In this document: one piece after another, positions 8,557 to 17,032 of the stretch | Layout: each line of letters opens with the position of its first letter | Numbering within the stretch: position 1 is the stretch's first letter | Assembly: GCF_945605565.1 (NCBI RefSeq) | Contig: NZ_OX216966.1 | Location: 434,001 to 498,000 of the forward strand | DNA from: Paenibacillus dendritiformis | Lineage (GTDB): Bacteria; Bacillota; Bacilli; Paenibacillales; Paenibacillaceae | DNA: 64,000 bases | Direction: 5' to 3' | Translations under genes and position numbers: made by a program | The notes under the pieces: model-generated | What the model saw: the letters and a program-made list of their open reading frames with translations, nothing else | The model's database searches: none | What the model was told of the DNA's origin: nothing

Positions 8557-9243
8557 TTACGGCTTGCGTTGCGGCGTGGCTGCCGGATGCCCTGGATTAC
8601 CGTTCTGCCAAGCCGCCGTCCCAGGCAGGCAGACCATGCAATACTGCTTCAAGCCGCTGTTCCGCAGCCGGATCGTATCCACGACCGTGAAGCCGTAATG
8701 CTCATACAGCCCGACATTGCGCGGATTTTGCGTCTCCAGGGTACAGGCGATTCCCTGTTCGCGGCATTCAGCCAGCAGCGGGGACATCATCTTCCGCACC
8801 CAGCCCTGGCCCCGGTATTGCGGCTGTACCACGAGCATATCGAGATGCAGATAAGGCTGGTCGCCCAATGAGGCCAGCCAGGCCGAGCTCATGCTGCGCA
8901 GGCCCGACAAGCCGCGCAGGAAGCGGGCGGGACTGATGTAACGGCACATGCGCAGCGACTTCGCGACGGCCCGGGCAACGCCCCATGCGTAGCTCGCGCG
9001 GGAAGCCCAGGACGCCCCCATCCGCTCCGAGCGGAAGATGAGCGCGACGGCCTCCATGTTCTCGGATGTCGCATATAAGCCGCCGTAATCATACAGCAAT
9101 TCGATATAATTGCAGAAAAACAGCTTCAACACTTCCACGCGGGTGGACGGATCGGGCAGCAAATGCACATACAATCCGTCTTCCTTGAAGCCTTCGGCCA
9201 TGACCGCGGCCGCGGCTTCCATATGCTTGCGTTCCAAGAGCAA
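8557..9243 (-). CDS. GNAT-family N-acetyltransferase
   Basis: Up to 228 residues with the acetyl-CoA binding text LDMLVVQPQYRGQGWVRKMM (motif A, Q/RxxGxG/A form) and the GLYEHYGF motif typical of GNAT enzymes. The acceptor substrate is unknown. The start is uncertain: TTG at 9243 has no clear ribosome site, and ATG at 9222 (MEAAAAV) has only a weak GGAA ahead of it. The gene lies just upstream of the two-component system on the same strand with a 30-base gap, so it could be cotranscribed with it. The C-terminal 20 residues (Pro-, Asn- and Gly-rich) look disordered. Confidence 0.8.
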   Translation of the reverse strand: MLLERKHMEAAAAVMAEGFKEDGLYVHLLPDPSTRVEVLKLFFCNYIELLYDYGGLYATSENMEAVALIFRSERMGASWASRASYAWGVARAVAKSLRMCRYISPARFLRGLSGLRSMSSAWLASLGDQPYLHLDMLVVQPQYRGQGWVRKMMSPLLAECREQGIACTLETQNPRNVGLYEHYGFTVVDTIRLRNSGLKQYCMVCLPGTAAWQNGNPGHPAATPQRKP

Positions 9244-9572
9244 CAGCTTGGTACTACAAATAGTTCCACCCCGAATCTTCGAATATGGCTCCTCCGCCGG
9301 CTTGCGGCGCCGGAGCTTCTCCTGTCATCGTACTGCGCCGGGGGAGCCGCGTCAATTGTTGCCGGTGCGGCTCGAACGGATTCGCCCAACCCCGAGACGG
9401 CGACGGTCCGTGTTCCGGAACAAGCAACAAGCCGCCAGGATTCCCTGACGGCCGCTTACAGTCCGATCTGGACAAACAAAATTGTGGGCGGTATGGAACA
9501 GTTCGGGCGCTCATAGCTATCCCGTCGCTTCCACATGCATCCTGCGTTAAGAGGGATTTTATCAGACTTGCG
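9244..9572. other. Gene-free gap between kinase-like gene and GNAT gene
   Basis: About 330 bases of GC-rich DNA. Frames are open on both strands but their translations have no domain-like features and no usable ribosome sites. I see no clear promoter or terminator here. Confidence 0.5.
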
Positions 9573-11396
9573 CTACGGCCCCCGCTCATCCAGCCAACCG
9601 AGCGTCTTCGCTACGGAGACGGCCTTCATGCGGCGATCGACCCCGAGCTTCTTGAACAGGTTTTTGATATGGGCCTTCACCGTCTCGGCCGACACCAGCA
9701 GTTCTTCGGCAATCTCCTTGTTCGACAGGCTGCGGGCCAGCAGGCTGAGCACTTCCCGCTCGCGGGCGGTCAGTTCCTCCACCTTCGCCAGCCGCTGCAG
9801 CTCCTCCCGGGACGGCGGCAGCCTTCTGGCCTGGGCTTCGGCCACGTACAGCAGCTGGCAAGCCAACACGTGCAAGGTTCCCAGACGTCCCGGGACGAAG
9901 GCGTGCCCCGTCCGTCCATTGACCAGATACAGGCAGCCTCGCACCTGCTCGTGCAGCCGAATCGGCAGCACCAGCACCGAGGCCGGGCGGCCTTCCGCCG
10001 CTTCGGGCGGGCGCGTCGCCGGCCCATGCTGATCCGGCCCGGCGGAGCGCCTCTCGGTCTCGGTGCGCAGCAGCATCGGCTCGCCCGATTGAAGCGCAGC
10101 CCGGATAAGCTCCTCCGGCACATCGCCGCACTCGCTCAGCGGACAGGGCCGGAATTCGCCACAGCCGCTCATCCCGTCCCTATCCGGATCTATCGCCGCT
10201 TCCACGTAGGGCTCGCCCTGGCGCAGGACGATGAGATGCCCCTGCCCCGCTCCGGCCTGCATCACAATCGTAGCGAGCAGCTTCTCCGCCAGTCCGCGTC
10301 CCTCCCAGCCCTCCGCGAAGCTGTGGGATGACTGGACGACCGCCGCCAGATCCAGCGTCTGCGGATAGCCGCCGCTGTCGTCCCCCGCCAACGGTCCGGT
10401 CAAGCCGAATAACGGAGCGTCACCGGCCTGGCCAAGCGCAGGGTGCGGCAGGATAGGCCCCGGATCGTCAGGGTAGAGCGCTGTCACCGATAGCTGCCGC
10501 GCCGGCGCAGTCTGATCCCGCAACGTTCCCTCCGGCAGATCCAATGCGTAGCTGTTCCGCCGCCCCTCCAGGCATTCCTCCAACGCGACGCGCAGCGTGC
10601 GCGCATCCGGATAGCGCGCTTCCGGGTCCTTCTCCAGCAGCCTCGTCACGATCTCCGCCAGTTCCGGCGGCAGTTCCGGCCTCCGTTCGGTTAACGGCAC
10701 GGGGCGCCGCGCCATATGCGCATGCGACCAGGCAAGCGCGTTGTCCGCCTCGAACGGCAGCTCTCCTGCCAGGAGCTCATACCAGGCCACGCCCAGGGAG
10801 TACAGATCCGAATACGGGCCGAGGTCGCAGCTCATGCGCCCGGTCTGCTCCGGTGACATATAGATCGGATTGCCCTCCAGCAGAGGGCGCTTCATCGGCT
10901 GCCCCTCGCCCTGCTGCAAGAACAAGGCATACCCGAAGCCGGTCACATAGATTCGCTTCGTCACCATTTGCACGAGGATCGTATCGGGCTTGAGATTGAG
11001 ATGGAGCACCTGCTGCTGGTGGAGCGCCTCGATCATCCGGCACATGCCGATGCCGAGCTCCAGGAACTCGTTGCACGATACGGATTGCATCTCGAAGTAG
11101 CGCCGCAAGGTTACCCCGTTCACCGGCTCATACTCCAGAATCAGGGCGTGGCCATGCGGCACGACCGCGACCGGCCGCAGGATGCCGTCGATATGTACGC
11201 GAGCGGTGCCTTCGTATTCATGCAGCAGCTTCGCGTTCTCGATGATGGTGCGGCTGCCTTCCTTCACCACCTTGAGCAGGGCAGGCCGTTCCTGCTTCAG
11301 CCCATAGGCGTAACAGACGTACAGGAAGGGATCTTCATATATGATTTTGTCCACTTCATATCCGGGAAGCGTGAGGCCGTTCGTCATTGCATTCAT
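9573..11396 (-). CDS. Degenerate Ser/Thr kinase - GAF - LuxR regulator
   Basis: 607 residues from ATG 11396 (GAGGGA 6 bases upstream). Residues about 10-275 are a protein-kinase fold of the type that heads the large PknB-AAA-histidine kinase proteins; the family text YMSPEQTGRM and YSDLYSLGVAWYELL is clear. The ATP-site Lys is kept (LLKVV), but the catalytic HRD/HKD Asp is Asn (HLN, about 132-134) and DFG is GFG (about 153-155), so phosphotransfer is unlikely. A GAF-like domain follows (about 360-520), then a C-terminal LuxR/GerE helix-turn-helix (LTAREREVLSLLA... VKAHIKNLFKKLGV). The AAA, TPR and histidine kinase modules of its relatives are absent. It probably binds a ligand or nucleotide and acts as a DNA-binding regulator. 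It is monocistronic, divergent from the thiamine operon. Confidence 0.8.
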   Translation of the reverse strand: MNAMTNGLTLPGYEVDKIIYEDPFLYVCYAYGLKQERPALLKVVKEGSRTIIENAKLLHEYEGTARVHIDGILRPVAVVPHGHALILEYEPVNGVTLRRYFEMQSVSCNEFLELGIGMCRMIEALHQQQVLHLNLKPDTILVQMVTKRIYVTGFGYALFLQQGEGQPMKRPLLEGNPIYMSPEQTGRMSCDLGPYSDLYSLGVAWYELLAGELPFEADNALAWSHAHMARRPVPLTERRPELPPELAEIVTRLLEKDPEARYPDARTLRVALEECLEGRRNSYALDLPEGTLRDQTAPARQLSVTALYPDDPGPILPHPALGQAGDAPLFGLTGPLAGDDSGGYPQTLDLAAVVQSSHSFAEGWEGRGLAEKLLATIVMQAGAGQGHLIVLRQGEPYVEAAIDPDRDGMSGCGEFRPCPLSECGDVPEELIRAALQSGEPMLLRTETERRSAGPDQHGPATRPPEAAEGRPASVLVLPIRLHEQVRGCLYLVNGRTGHAFVPGRLGTLHVLACQLLYVAEAQARRLPPSREELQRLAKVEELTAREREVLSLLARSLSNKEIAEELLVSAETVKAHIKNLFKKLGVDRRMKAVSVAKTLGWLDERGP

Positions 11397-11505
11397 GGAG
11401 ATTCCCTCGTATTCTCTCGATTCCAAGCGATTAAATTTCTTCTTTTCATTATAACGAAAGATCGCCGGGAGGAACGATGAAAAAGCAGTTTACTCGAAAA
11501 GAGTC

Positions 11506-11533
11506 TTTACATTCGGGCCGGTCCCGGTATAAT
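11506..11533 (+). promoter_or_regulatory. Promoter of the ykoFEDC riboswitch transcript
   Basis: A TTTACA-like -35 (11506-11511), 16-base spacer and perfect TATAAT -10 (11528-11533) lie about 40 bases before the TPP aptamer. Confidence 0.7.
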
Positions 11534-11572
11534 GGGAAGCGTAAAAGAGGCAATGCCAACCGCATATTCGTG

Positions 11573-11668
11573 AACACTAGGGGTGCTTGCTTGCAGGCTG
11601 AGAGACGGCGAATCGCTGTTAACCCTTATAACCCGAACTAGATAATACTAGCGTGGGGAAGTGTAGGT
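11573..11668 (+). ncRNA. TPP riboswitch (THI box)
   Basis: The conserved THI-box elements are all present in order: GGGGTGC, GGCTGAGA (about 11597-11604), AACCC, then ACCCGAACTAGATAATACTAGCG and GGGGAAG (about 11630-11662). The aptamer binds thiamine pyrophosphate and should repress the downstream ykoFEDC genes. A terminator 70 bases further on provides the likely transcriptional off-switch. Confidence 0.95.
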
Positions 11669-11734
11669 AGATTACGATGATTCGCGCTCGCCGAAGGAGG
11701 CTTTCCTTCATGGCAGCCGTTCTTCCGTATGGCG

Positions 11735-11764
11735 AACCGCACTTCCCGGAGGTGCGGTTTTTTG
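11735..11764 (+). terminator. Riboswitch-controlled terminator ahead of ykoF
   Basis: Stem AACCGCACTT / AGGTGCGGTT with a short loop, followed by a T run ending in TTTTTT. It lies between the TPP aptamer and ykoF and is the probable expression platform. Confidence 0.85.
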
Positions 11765-11806
11765 CTGTTTTTTTACGATCATTCGCAGATACGGGAGGAA
11801 TTCGCA

Positions 11807-12403
11807 ATGAAAAAAGCTATGTGCGGCACCGGCCAGATCGCCGGCTGCCGGTTCTCGCTCTATCCGATGAGCGATCGGTTCGCGGAGTTGATTCTCGGGG
11901 CCTTGAAGGCGACGGACCTGTCCAAAGTATGGTCGAAGACGGATGAGGTAAGCACCTGCGTCCGCGGCAAGTCGGAGCATGTCTTCGACGTGGTGAAGTC
12001 GATCTTTCTCCACTGCGCCCAGTCCGGCGTCCATACCGTGCTGAATGCCACCTTCTCGATCGGATGCCCCGGCGATAGCGAGGCCGATTATTACATGACG
12101 GAGGACGCCCATCGCCTGAATGAAGAGCGCTCCCGCCTCATCGCGGTTCAGACCGATGCCCAGTTCTCGCTCTACCCGCTCGGCACGCCGGATTATATGG
12201 ATACCATCTATGACATTATCGATCTTGCCCGGGAGGAAGGCACCTTCACCAAGGGAGTGCATTATGCGAGCGGGCTGCAGGGCGACGCGCATGACGTGTT
12301 CGCCACGCTGGAGCACGCCTTCGAGCGGGCGAAGAAGAGCGACAGCACTCATATCGTGCTGACGACGAATATTTCGGCGCACAGCCCGAGCCGGAAGTCA
12401 TGA
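11807..12403 (+). CDS. ykoF: YkoF thiamine/HMP-binding protein
   Basis: 198 residues matching YkoF, a cytoplasmic protein made of two ACT-like YkoF repeats that binds thiamine or its hydroxymethylpyrimidine (HMP) precursor. The two halves each carry the RFSLYPM / QFSLYPL motif (about residues 12-20 and 115-125). The start ATG 11807 has GGAGGA 7 bases upstream; the frame is open further back into the terminator, which I reject as coding. It is first in the ykoFEDC operon, under the TPP riboswitch, so expression should rise when thiamine pyrophosphate is scarce. Confidence 0.92.
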   Translation: MKKAMCGTGQIAGCRFSLYPMSDRFAELILGALKATDLSKVWSKTDEVSTCVRGKSEHVFDVVKSIFLHCAQSGVHTVLNATFSIGCPGDSEADYYMTEDAHRLNEERSRLIAVQTDAQFSLYPLGTPDYMDTIYDIIDLAREEGTFTKGVHYASGLQGDAHDVFATLEHAFERAKKSDSTHIVLTTNISAHSPSRKS

Positions 12404-12435
12404 ACGCGGGAAGCGGAAGGGAGAGCCATATACCG

Positions 12436-13008
12436 ATGCGACATTGGAAATTAAAAGATATCGTCATGCTCAGCTCGCTGTCTGTCGTCTTTGCCGTTGT
12501 TTATTTGCTGTTCTTCCAGGTGGGCAATGTCCTGGTCGGCTTCATGGGGCCGATGGGCTATGAGGTCATCTTCGGCATCTGGTTCATCGTGTCGATTATC
12601 GCTGCCACGATTCTGCGTAAGCCGGGCGCCGCCGTCATCTCGGAGACGGTGGCCGGCGTCGTCGAGGTGCTGATCGGGAACGCGGTCGGGCCGATCCTGA
12701 TCGTGTCCGCCCTCATTCAAGGGCTGGGTGCCGAAGCGGCCTTCGCTGCTACCCGCTACCGCAGCTACAGCCTGAAGACGCTGATGCTGGCAGGGGTCGG
12801 GGCGGCCCTGTTCAGCTTCGCGTGGGGTTACTTCCGCAGCGGCTTCGGCGCGTACTCCGCCGGCCTCGTCATCGCGATGCTAGCCGTCCGCTGCGTCAGC
12901 GGGGCGCTTATCGCGGGGCTGCTCGGCCACGGGATCGCCCAATCGCTGAAGCGGACCGGCGTGCTGCGCAGCTATCCGATCGCGAAGGAAGGCACCCGCG
13001 CCGCATGA
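12436..13008 (+). CDS. ykoE: YkoE, ECF transporter substrate-binding (S) component for HMP/thiamine
   Basis: 190 residues, with about five or six hydrophobic helices, beginning MRHWKLKDIVML as in YkoE. This is the membrane S component that captures hydroxymethylpyrimidine or thiamine for the energy-coupling-factor importer. An earlier in-frame ATG at 12400 overlaps the ykoF stop; I prefer 12436, which gives the family N-terminus and has GGAAGGGAG upstream. Its stop overlaps the start of ykoD by ATGA. Confidence 0.9.
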   Translation: MRHWKLKDIVMLSSLSVVFAVVYLLFFQVGNVLVGFMGPMGYEVIFGIWFIVSIIAATILRKPGAAVISETVAGVVEVLIGNAVGPILIVSALIQGLGAEAAFAATRYRSYSLKTLMLAGVGAALFSFAWGYFRSGFGAYSAGLVIAMLAVRCVSGALIAGLLGHGIAQSLKRTGVLRSYPIAKEGTRAA

Positions 13009-14792
13009 GCCGCGTGAATGAGAGCCGCGTGAATGAGCGCGTGGCGGCGATCGAGGCCGAGGGGCTGACGCTCGCCTTCGAGGCGGGCGCGGACCCGATC
13101 CTGTCCGGCATCGACGTCCGCATCGGCGACGGCGAGACGGTGCTGCTGCTCGGGCCGAGCGGCTGCGGCAAAAGCTCGCTTGCCCTCTGCCTGGCCGGGC
13201 TGTACCCGCACGCCATCGACAGCGAGGTGCGTGGCCGGGTGCTCGTGTACGGGAAGCCGGTCGCCGAGCGGGCGGCGGGCGATGCCCCATGGGCGGCCGG
13301 CATCGTGTTCCAGGACTTCGAGAGCCAATTCTGTCTGCTGCGGGTCGAGGAGGAGATCGCCTTCTGTCTGGAGAACCTCGGCTGTCCGCGGGAGGAGATG
13401 GACGGGCGCATCAGCGGGGCGCTGGCCGCGGTGGACCTGGCCGCCTGGCGCGCGGCCCCGATTCACGAGCTGTCCGGCGGCATGAAGCAGCGCCTGGCGC
13501 TCGCCTGCGCCATCGCGATGGAGACGCGCCTGCTCGTGCTCGATGAGCCGACGTCAAATCTTGACCCGTCGTCCCGCCGGCAGTTCGCGGCGCTCGTCCG
13601 CGATCTGGCCCGGGCGCGCGGTCTGGCCGTGCTCGTCATCGAGCATCAGCTCGACGAGTGGATCGGCCAGGCGGACCGGCTGCTCGTGATGGACGCCGCC
13701 GGCGCCATCGCTTACGACGGGCCACCCGCCGCGTATTATGCCGGCGCGGTGCCGGAAGCGCCCGGGATCTGGCTGCCGGGCCCGCTCCGGCTGTACCGCG
13801 AGCTGCGGCGGCTTGTCCCGGGCGAGGAGCCGCCGGCGCTGGCCGCGGTCCTGACCGAGCCGGACCTCGCCGCGGAGCTGGCCCGGTGGAGCGAGGCGGG
13901 CCAGGAGCGCGCGCTGCAGGCGCTGACCGCGCCTTCGCCGTCCGGCGGCAGGCCTGCCGGAGACCACGCCGGCGGCAAGCCTGCCCCTCTTCTGGAAGCG
14001 GAAGGCTTGCGCTTCCGGCGCGGCGGCCGCCCGGTGGCAGACGGCATCTCGCTGACGCTGCGCACGGGAGAATGGGTCGCCATCGCCGGGCCGAACGGGG
14101 CGGGCAAATCGACGCTCGCCTCGCTGCTGGCCGGGCTGAACGAGCCGGAATCCGGAGCAGTCCGGCTGCAGGGAAAACCTCTCGGCGACTACACGGAAAA
14201 GGAGCTCCGGACCTGGATTGGTTACGTCTTCCAAAATCCGGAGCATCAATTCATTACCGATACGGTCGCCGATGAGCTTGCCTTCGGGCTGCGGCTGCAG
14301 GGCATCGCGCCGGCCGCGATCGAACAGGCGGTTCAGGAAGCGCTGCGCCGCCTGCGGCTGGAGAATGCCGCCCAGGCGAGCCCGTTCTCGCTCAGCCAAG
14401 GCCAGAAGCGGCGGCTCAGCGTCGCTTCGGCGCTGACCGATGCGCAGAGGCTGCTCATCCTGGACGAGCCGACCTATGGCCAGGACGCCGATACGACCCG
14501 CGAGCTGATGGACATGCTCGGGGAACGGGTCCGGCAGGGGGATGCGGTCATCATGATTACGCATGATATGGAGCTGGCGCACGCGTATGCGGACCGCATC
14601 GTTGTCCTCCGGGACGGACGTACCGCCTATGACGGCCCGCCCGCCACGCTCTGGTCGGACCATGCGGAGTTGGCGGCGGACTGCCAGCTGCTGCCCCCGC
14701 TCCGCTGCGCGGCAGCCGGCAGGCTGACCGAACTTATCGCGAGCAGGAGGGAGAAGCATGCTGAATTTGCAGGATTGGAATCCGAGCATTAA
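13005..14792 (+). CDS. ykoD: YkoD, double ABC ATPase of the HMP/thiamine ECF importer
   Basis: 595 residues with two complete ABC domains. The first has Walker A GPSGCGKSS, signature LSGGMKQR and Walker B LLVLDEP. The second has GPNGAGKST, LSQGQKRR and LLILDEP. It supplies ATP energy to YkoC and YkoE. The start ATG 13005 overlaps the ykoE stop, and the N-terminus carries a small duplicated SRVNE segment. The frame is open upstream into ykoE, but that part has no relatives-like sequence. The central linker (about residues 300-330) is rich in Gly, Pro and Ala. GC content looks higher here than in the genes on either side. Confidence 0.93.
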   Translation: MSRVNESRVNERVAAIEAEGLTLAFEAGADPILSGIDVRIGDGETVLLLGPSGCGKSSLALCLAGLYPHAIDSEVRGRVLVYGKPVAERAAGDAPWAAGIVFQDFESQFCLLRVEEEIAFCLENLGCPREEMDGRISGALAAVDLAAWRAAPIHELSGGMKQRLALACAIAMETRLLVLDEPTSNLDPSSRRQFAALVRDLARARGLAVLVIEHQLDEWIGQADRLLVMDAAGAIAYDGPPAAYYAGAVPEAPGIWLPGPLRLYRELRRLVPGEEPPALAAVLTEPDLAAELARWSEAGQERALQALTAPSPSGGRPAGDHAGGKPAPLLEAEGLRFRRGGRPVADGISLTLRTGEWVAIAGPNGAGKSTLASLLAGLNEPESGAVRLQGKPLGDYTEKELRTWIGYVFQNPEHQFITDTVADELAFGLRLQGIAPAAIEQAVQEALRRLRLENAAQASPFSLSQGQKRRLSVASALTDAQRLLILDEPTYGQDADTTRELMDMLGERVRQGDAVIMITHDMELAHAYADRIVVLRDGRTAYDGPPATLWSDHAELAADCQLLPPLRCAAAGRLTELIASRREKHAEFAGLESEH

Positions 14793-15546
14793 GGGCCTGG
14801 CGGTCATCATTGCCGTTATTCTGTTGTCGCTGACCCTTGATCCGATAACGCCGCTGCTGGCGCTAATCTGGACCGCAGGGATGACGTTCGCGCTTGGCCG
14901 CGTGTCGTGGAAGAAATGGCTGCTCGGCTTCGCTCCGTTCCTGATCATGAGTGCCGGGTATGTATGGACGGCGATATTGCTTCCCCGGGCAGGGACGGGC
15001 GGGTCTTCTGACGTGATATGGGAATGGGGATCCTTCTCGGTAACGGCGGTGGTGCTGCATCAAGCGCTATCGCTCGGGCTGCGGGTGCTCATCTTCTCGG
15101 CGCTGTCGCTGCTCTTCATTCTGACGACAGACCCCGTCCGCTTCATGCTGAGTCTGATGCAGCAGTGCAGATTGTCTCCGAAGTGGGCATACGGCATCCT
15201 GGCAGGCTACCGCTTCCTCCCCTTCTTCCGGGAGGAGCTGCGGATTCTGCAGCATGCGCACCGCATGCGCGGCGTGGAACGGGAACGCGGCTGGCGGGGC
15301 CGGCTGCGCGCCATGAAGCGGTACGCCATCCCGCTGCTGGCCTCCGCCATCCGCAAGTCGGAGCGCGTCGCCGTCGCCATGCTGTCCAAAGGATTTACCG
15401 GCAAGCGGGAGCGCCCCTATTACGTGCGCCTGCGGGTGACCTGGAAGGATTGGCTGCTCCTGCTGCTGCTGGTTGGGGGCGTCTGCGGGTGCTATCTCTT
15501 GTCCTGGCAAATCGGCTCGGTGAGGCTCTATCGGGGGGAATTGTAA
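14758..15546 (+). CDS. ykoC: YkoC, transmembrane (T) component of the HMP/thiamine ECF importer
   Basis: 262 residues with about six membrane helices and the two cytosolic coupling motifs expected of an EcfT protein: HAHRMRG (about 162-168) and SAIRKSERVAVAM (about 198-210). It couples the YkoD ATPase to YkoE. The gene overlaps the ykoD end by 35 bases and has GGAGGGAGAAGC before its ATG. It closes the operon; the next gene is convergent. Confidence 0.92.
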   Translation: MLNLQDWNPSIKGLAVIIAVILLSLTLDPITPLLALIWTAGMTFALGRVSWKKWLLGFAPFLIMSAGYVWTAILLPRAGTGGSSDVIWEWGSFSVTAVVLHQALSLGLRVLIFSALSLLFILTTDPVRFMLSLMQQCRLSPKWAYGILAGYRFLPFFREELRILQHAHRMRGVERERGWRGRLRAMKRYAIPLLASAIRKSERVAVAMLSKGFTGKRERPYYVRLRVTWKDWLLLLLLVGGVCGCYLLSWQIGSVRLYRGEL

Positions 15547-15610
15547 TCGCTCCGCTGCGCACCCGCTTCTAGGAACGCGGCGGCCCTTCCCTCATCAGCC
15601 GGCTTGCCGT

Positions 15611-16318
15611 TCAGCGGATCGGGATGTAGATATCATACTGATTATGGGGGGAGGAAGGCGCGAAGCGCTCATCAAACGATTCGATAATAAGCGCCTCCCT
15701 ATCCTGCTCATACCCATTCTTCTCCAGCCAGCGGTAAATGGAATGATAGGTTGCATGAACGTGCGCCCGCTCTAAAGAGCCATAGTGCGTGAAAAGAGCA
15801 TACATGCGCGCGGGGATGTGCAGTTGAATAAAATCTTCGGGAATCGGTTCAACATGTTCTACCTCTAAGGTGACATAATAGGTGAACTCTTTGTCCCGAT
15901 TGTGAGAGAGACCGAGGCGTATGCTGGAATTGACGCATGGAATTTCCTCCTGGCGGCGCAGCAATTCAAGCCATAGCCTGGGCGCCAAAACCTCCACCTC
16001 GCCGAACGCCGTATAGGGAGCCGTAAATTCAAATCCCGAAACCAGGAAAGAAGGCTTACTGATAATCTTCCCTCTCACCTCTGTTTGCTTCCCGACCGGA
16101 ATGGAGGGAACTTTCCGTTCCGGCAGCACCTGATACCCGCCATGCATCCCGCTCTCGGAGTATAAAGGCAGCCCCATGGCGCTTAACTCCTGCAGATAGC
16201 GCCACATCGTGCGATAAGACACGCCGAACTCATCCGCCAGTTCCTGCACCGTATACCTTTTTTTCGAATTCAGTTTCATCATCAGTTCGATTAACCGCCT
16301 GCTTTTTGCCACGTCCAT
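15611..16318 (-). CDS. HTH_11/GyrI-like effector-binding transcriptional regulator
   Basis: 235 residues. An N-terminal helix-turn-helix of the HTH_11/DeoR-like type (YTVQELADEFGVSYRTMWRYLQEL) is followed by a linker and a C-terminal GyrI/AraC effector-binding (SOUL/BmrR-like) domain ending in YDIYIPIR. Such proteins bind small hydrophobic or cationic compounds. It is transcribed divergently from the GyrI-like gene 16422-16892, whose ending (FEIYIPL) is alike, so the two probably share ligand and control. GTG at 16312 is an alternative start. Confidence 0.8.
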   Translation of the reverse strand: MDVAKSRRLIELMMKLNSKKRYTVQELADEFGVSYRTMWRYLQELSAMGLPLYSESGMHGGYQVLPERKVPSIPVGKQTEVRGKIISKPSFLVSGFEFTAPYTAFGEVEVLAPRLWLELLRRQEEIPCVNSSIRLGLSHNRDKEFTYYVTLEVEHVEPIPEDFIQLHIPARMYALFTHYGSLERAHVHATYHSIYRWLEKNGYEQDREALIIESFDERFAPSSPHNQYDIYIPIR

Positions 16319-16421
16319 CCCCTGCCATCAATTTTTTTTGAACTATGACAGTTATTGACCAAGTTTACTGCTAGCGTAAAGGAGAAAGAAAAAATGATCA
16401 AGCCGGGAAGGAGCATGAACG

Positions 16422-16892
16422 ATGGAAGGAAGTATTGTGACCAAAGGTGAGTTCAAAATAGTGGGGATGGGATGGACAGGCCCTTTTTCGGCTGCGCCTG
16501 CGATTCCGAGTCTGTGGCGAGAGTTCGCGGAACGCGTGCATGAGATTGAATACCGGATCCACCCCTTCCAATTTGTCGCGGCTAGCCATGACCGCCCGAC
16601 GGACTTTACGTATTATATCGGTGTAGAGGTGTCTGATTGGGGTCAACTGCCCGATGGAATGATCGGCCTTACGATACCAACGCAACGGTACGCCCGCTTC
16701 ACCTGCACAGGTCCCATGGCCCAAGTGTCCGATTTCTATGTGCGATGCTTTGACTGGATAAGGCAGGAAGGCTATGAAAAAAACAATGCCGTGCTCGGTC
16801 TCGAAAGCTATGATCAACGCTATCATCCCGCCATTGACGATCCGGATCGGGAAACGAACGAGTTCGAGATCTATATCCCCCTCCAATCCTAG
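16422..16892 (+). CDS. GyrI-like (AraC effector-binding) domain protein
   Basis: 156 residues forming a single GyrI-like small-molecule binding domain (TYYIGVEVSD, IPTQRYARF, FEIYIPL). There is no DNA-binding domain, so it is a stand-alone binder like B. subtilis YtkL/YobU-type proteins. It is divergent from the regulator that carries the same domain fused to a helix-turn-helix. A GGAGC site precedes the ATG. The ligand is unknown. Confidence 0.8.
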   Translation: MEGSIVTKGEFKIVGMGWTGPFSAAPAIPSLWREFAERVHEIEYRIHPFQFVAASHDRPTDFTYYIGVEVSDWGQLPDGMIGLTIPTQRYARFTCTGPMAQVSDFYVRCFDWIRQEGYEKNNAVLGLESYDQRYHPAIDDPDRETNEFEIYIPLQS

Positions 16893-16945
16893 CCGCTCCT
16901 TGAGGGTGAAGCGAAGGATGGGGAGGCCTTCCCTCCTGCCCGTGA

Positions 16946-16984
16946 GGCTCCGGTGCCCGGCGGTAAGCCGGCCGCACCGGAGCC
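16946..16984. terminator. Bidirectional hairpin between convergent genes
   Basis: A long GC-rich hairpin, arms GGCTCCGGTGC (16946-16956) and GCACCGGAGCC (16974-16984), extended inside by CCGGC/GCCGG. It lies between the convergent ends at 16892 and 17033. It has no T run, so termination is inferred from position. Confidence 0.6.
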
Positions 16985-17032
16985 GCTTAGGCAAGTTATG
17001 ACGAGCTCCGCCTGCAGCCGCTCCCGATCTGC

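Noticed and set aside
9254..9589. 111-codon minus-strand frame between the kinase-like and GNAT genes
   Set aside because: No ribosome site and no recognisable protein features; it overlaps the start of one gene and the end of the other.
11729..11806. 26-residue N-terminal extension of YkoF
   Set aside because: It would be encoded across the riboswitch terminator, while ATG 11807 has a clear GGAGGA site and gives the family N-terminus.
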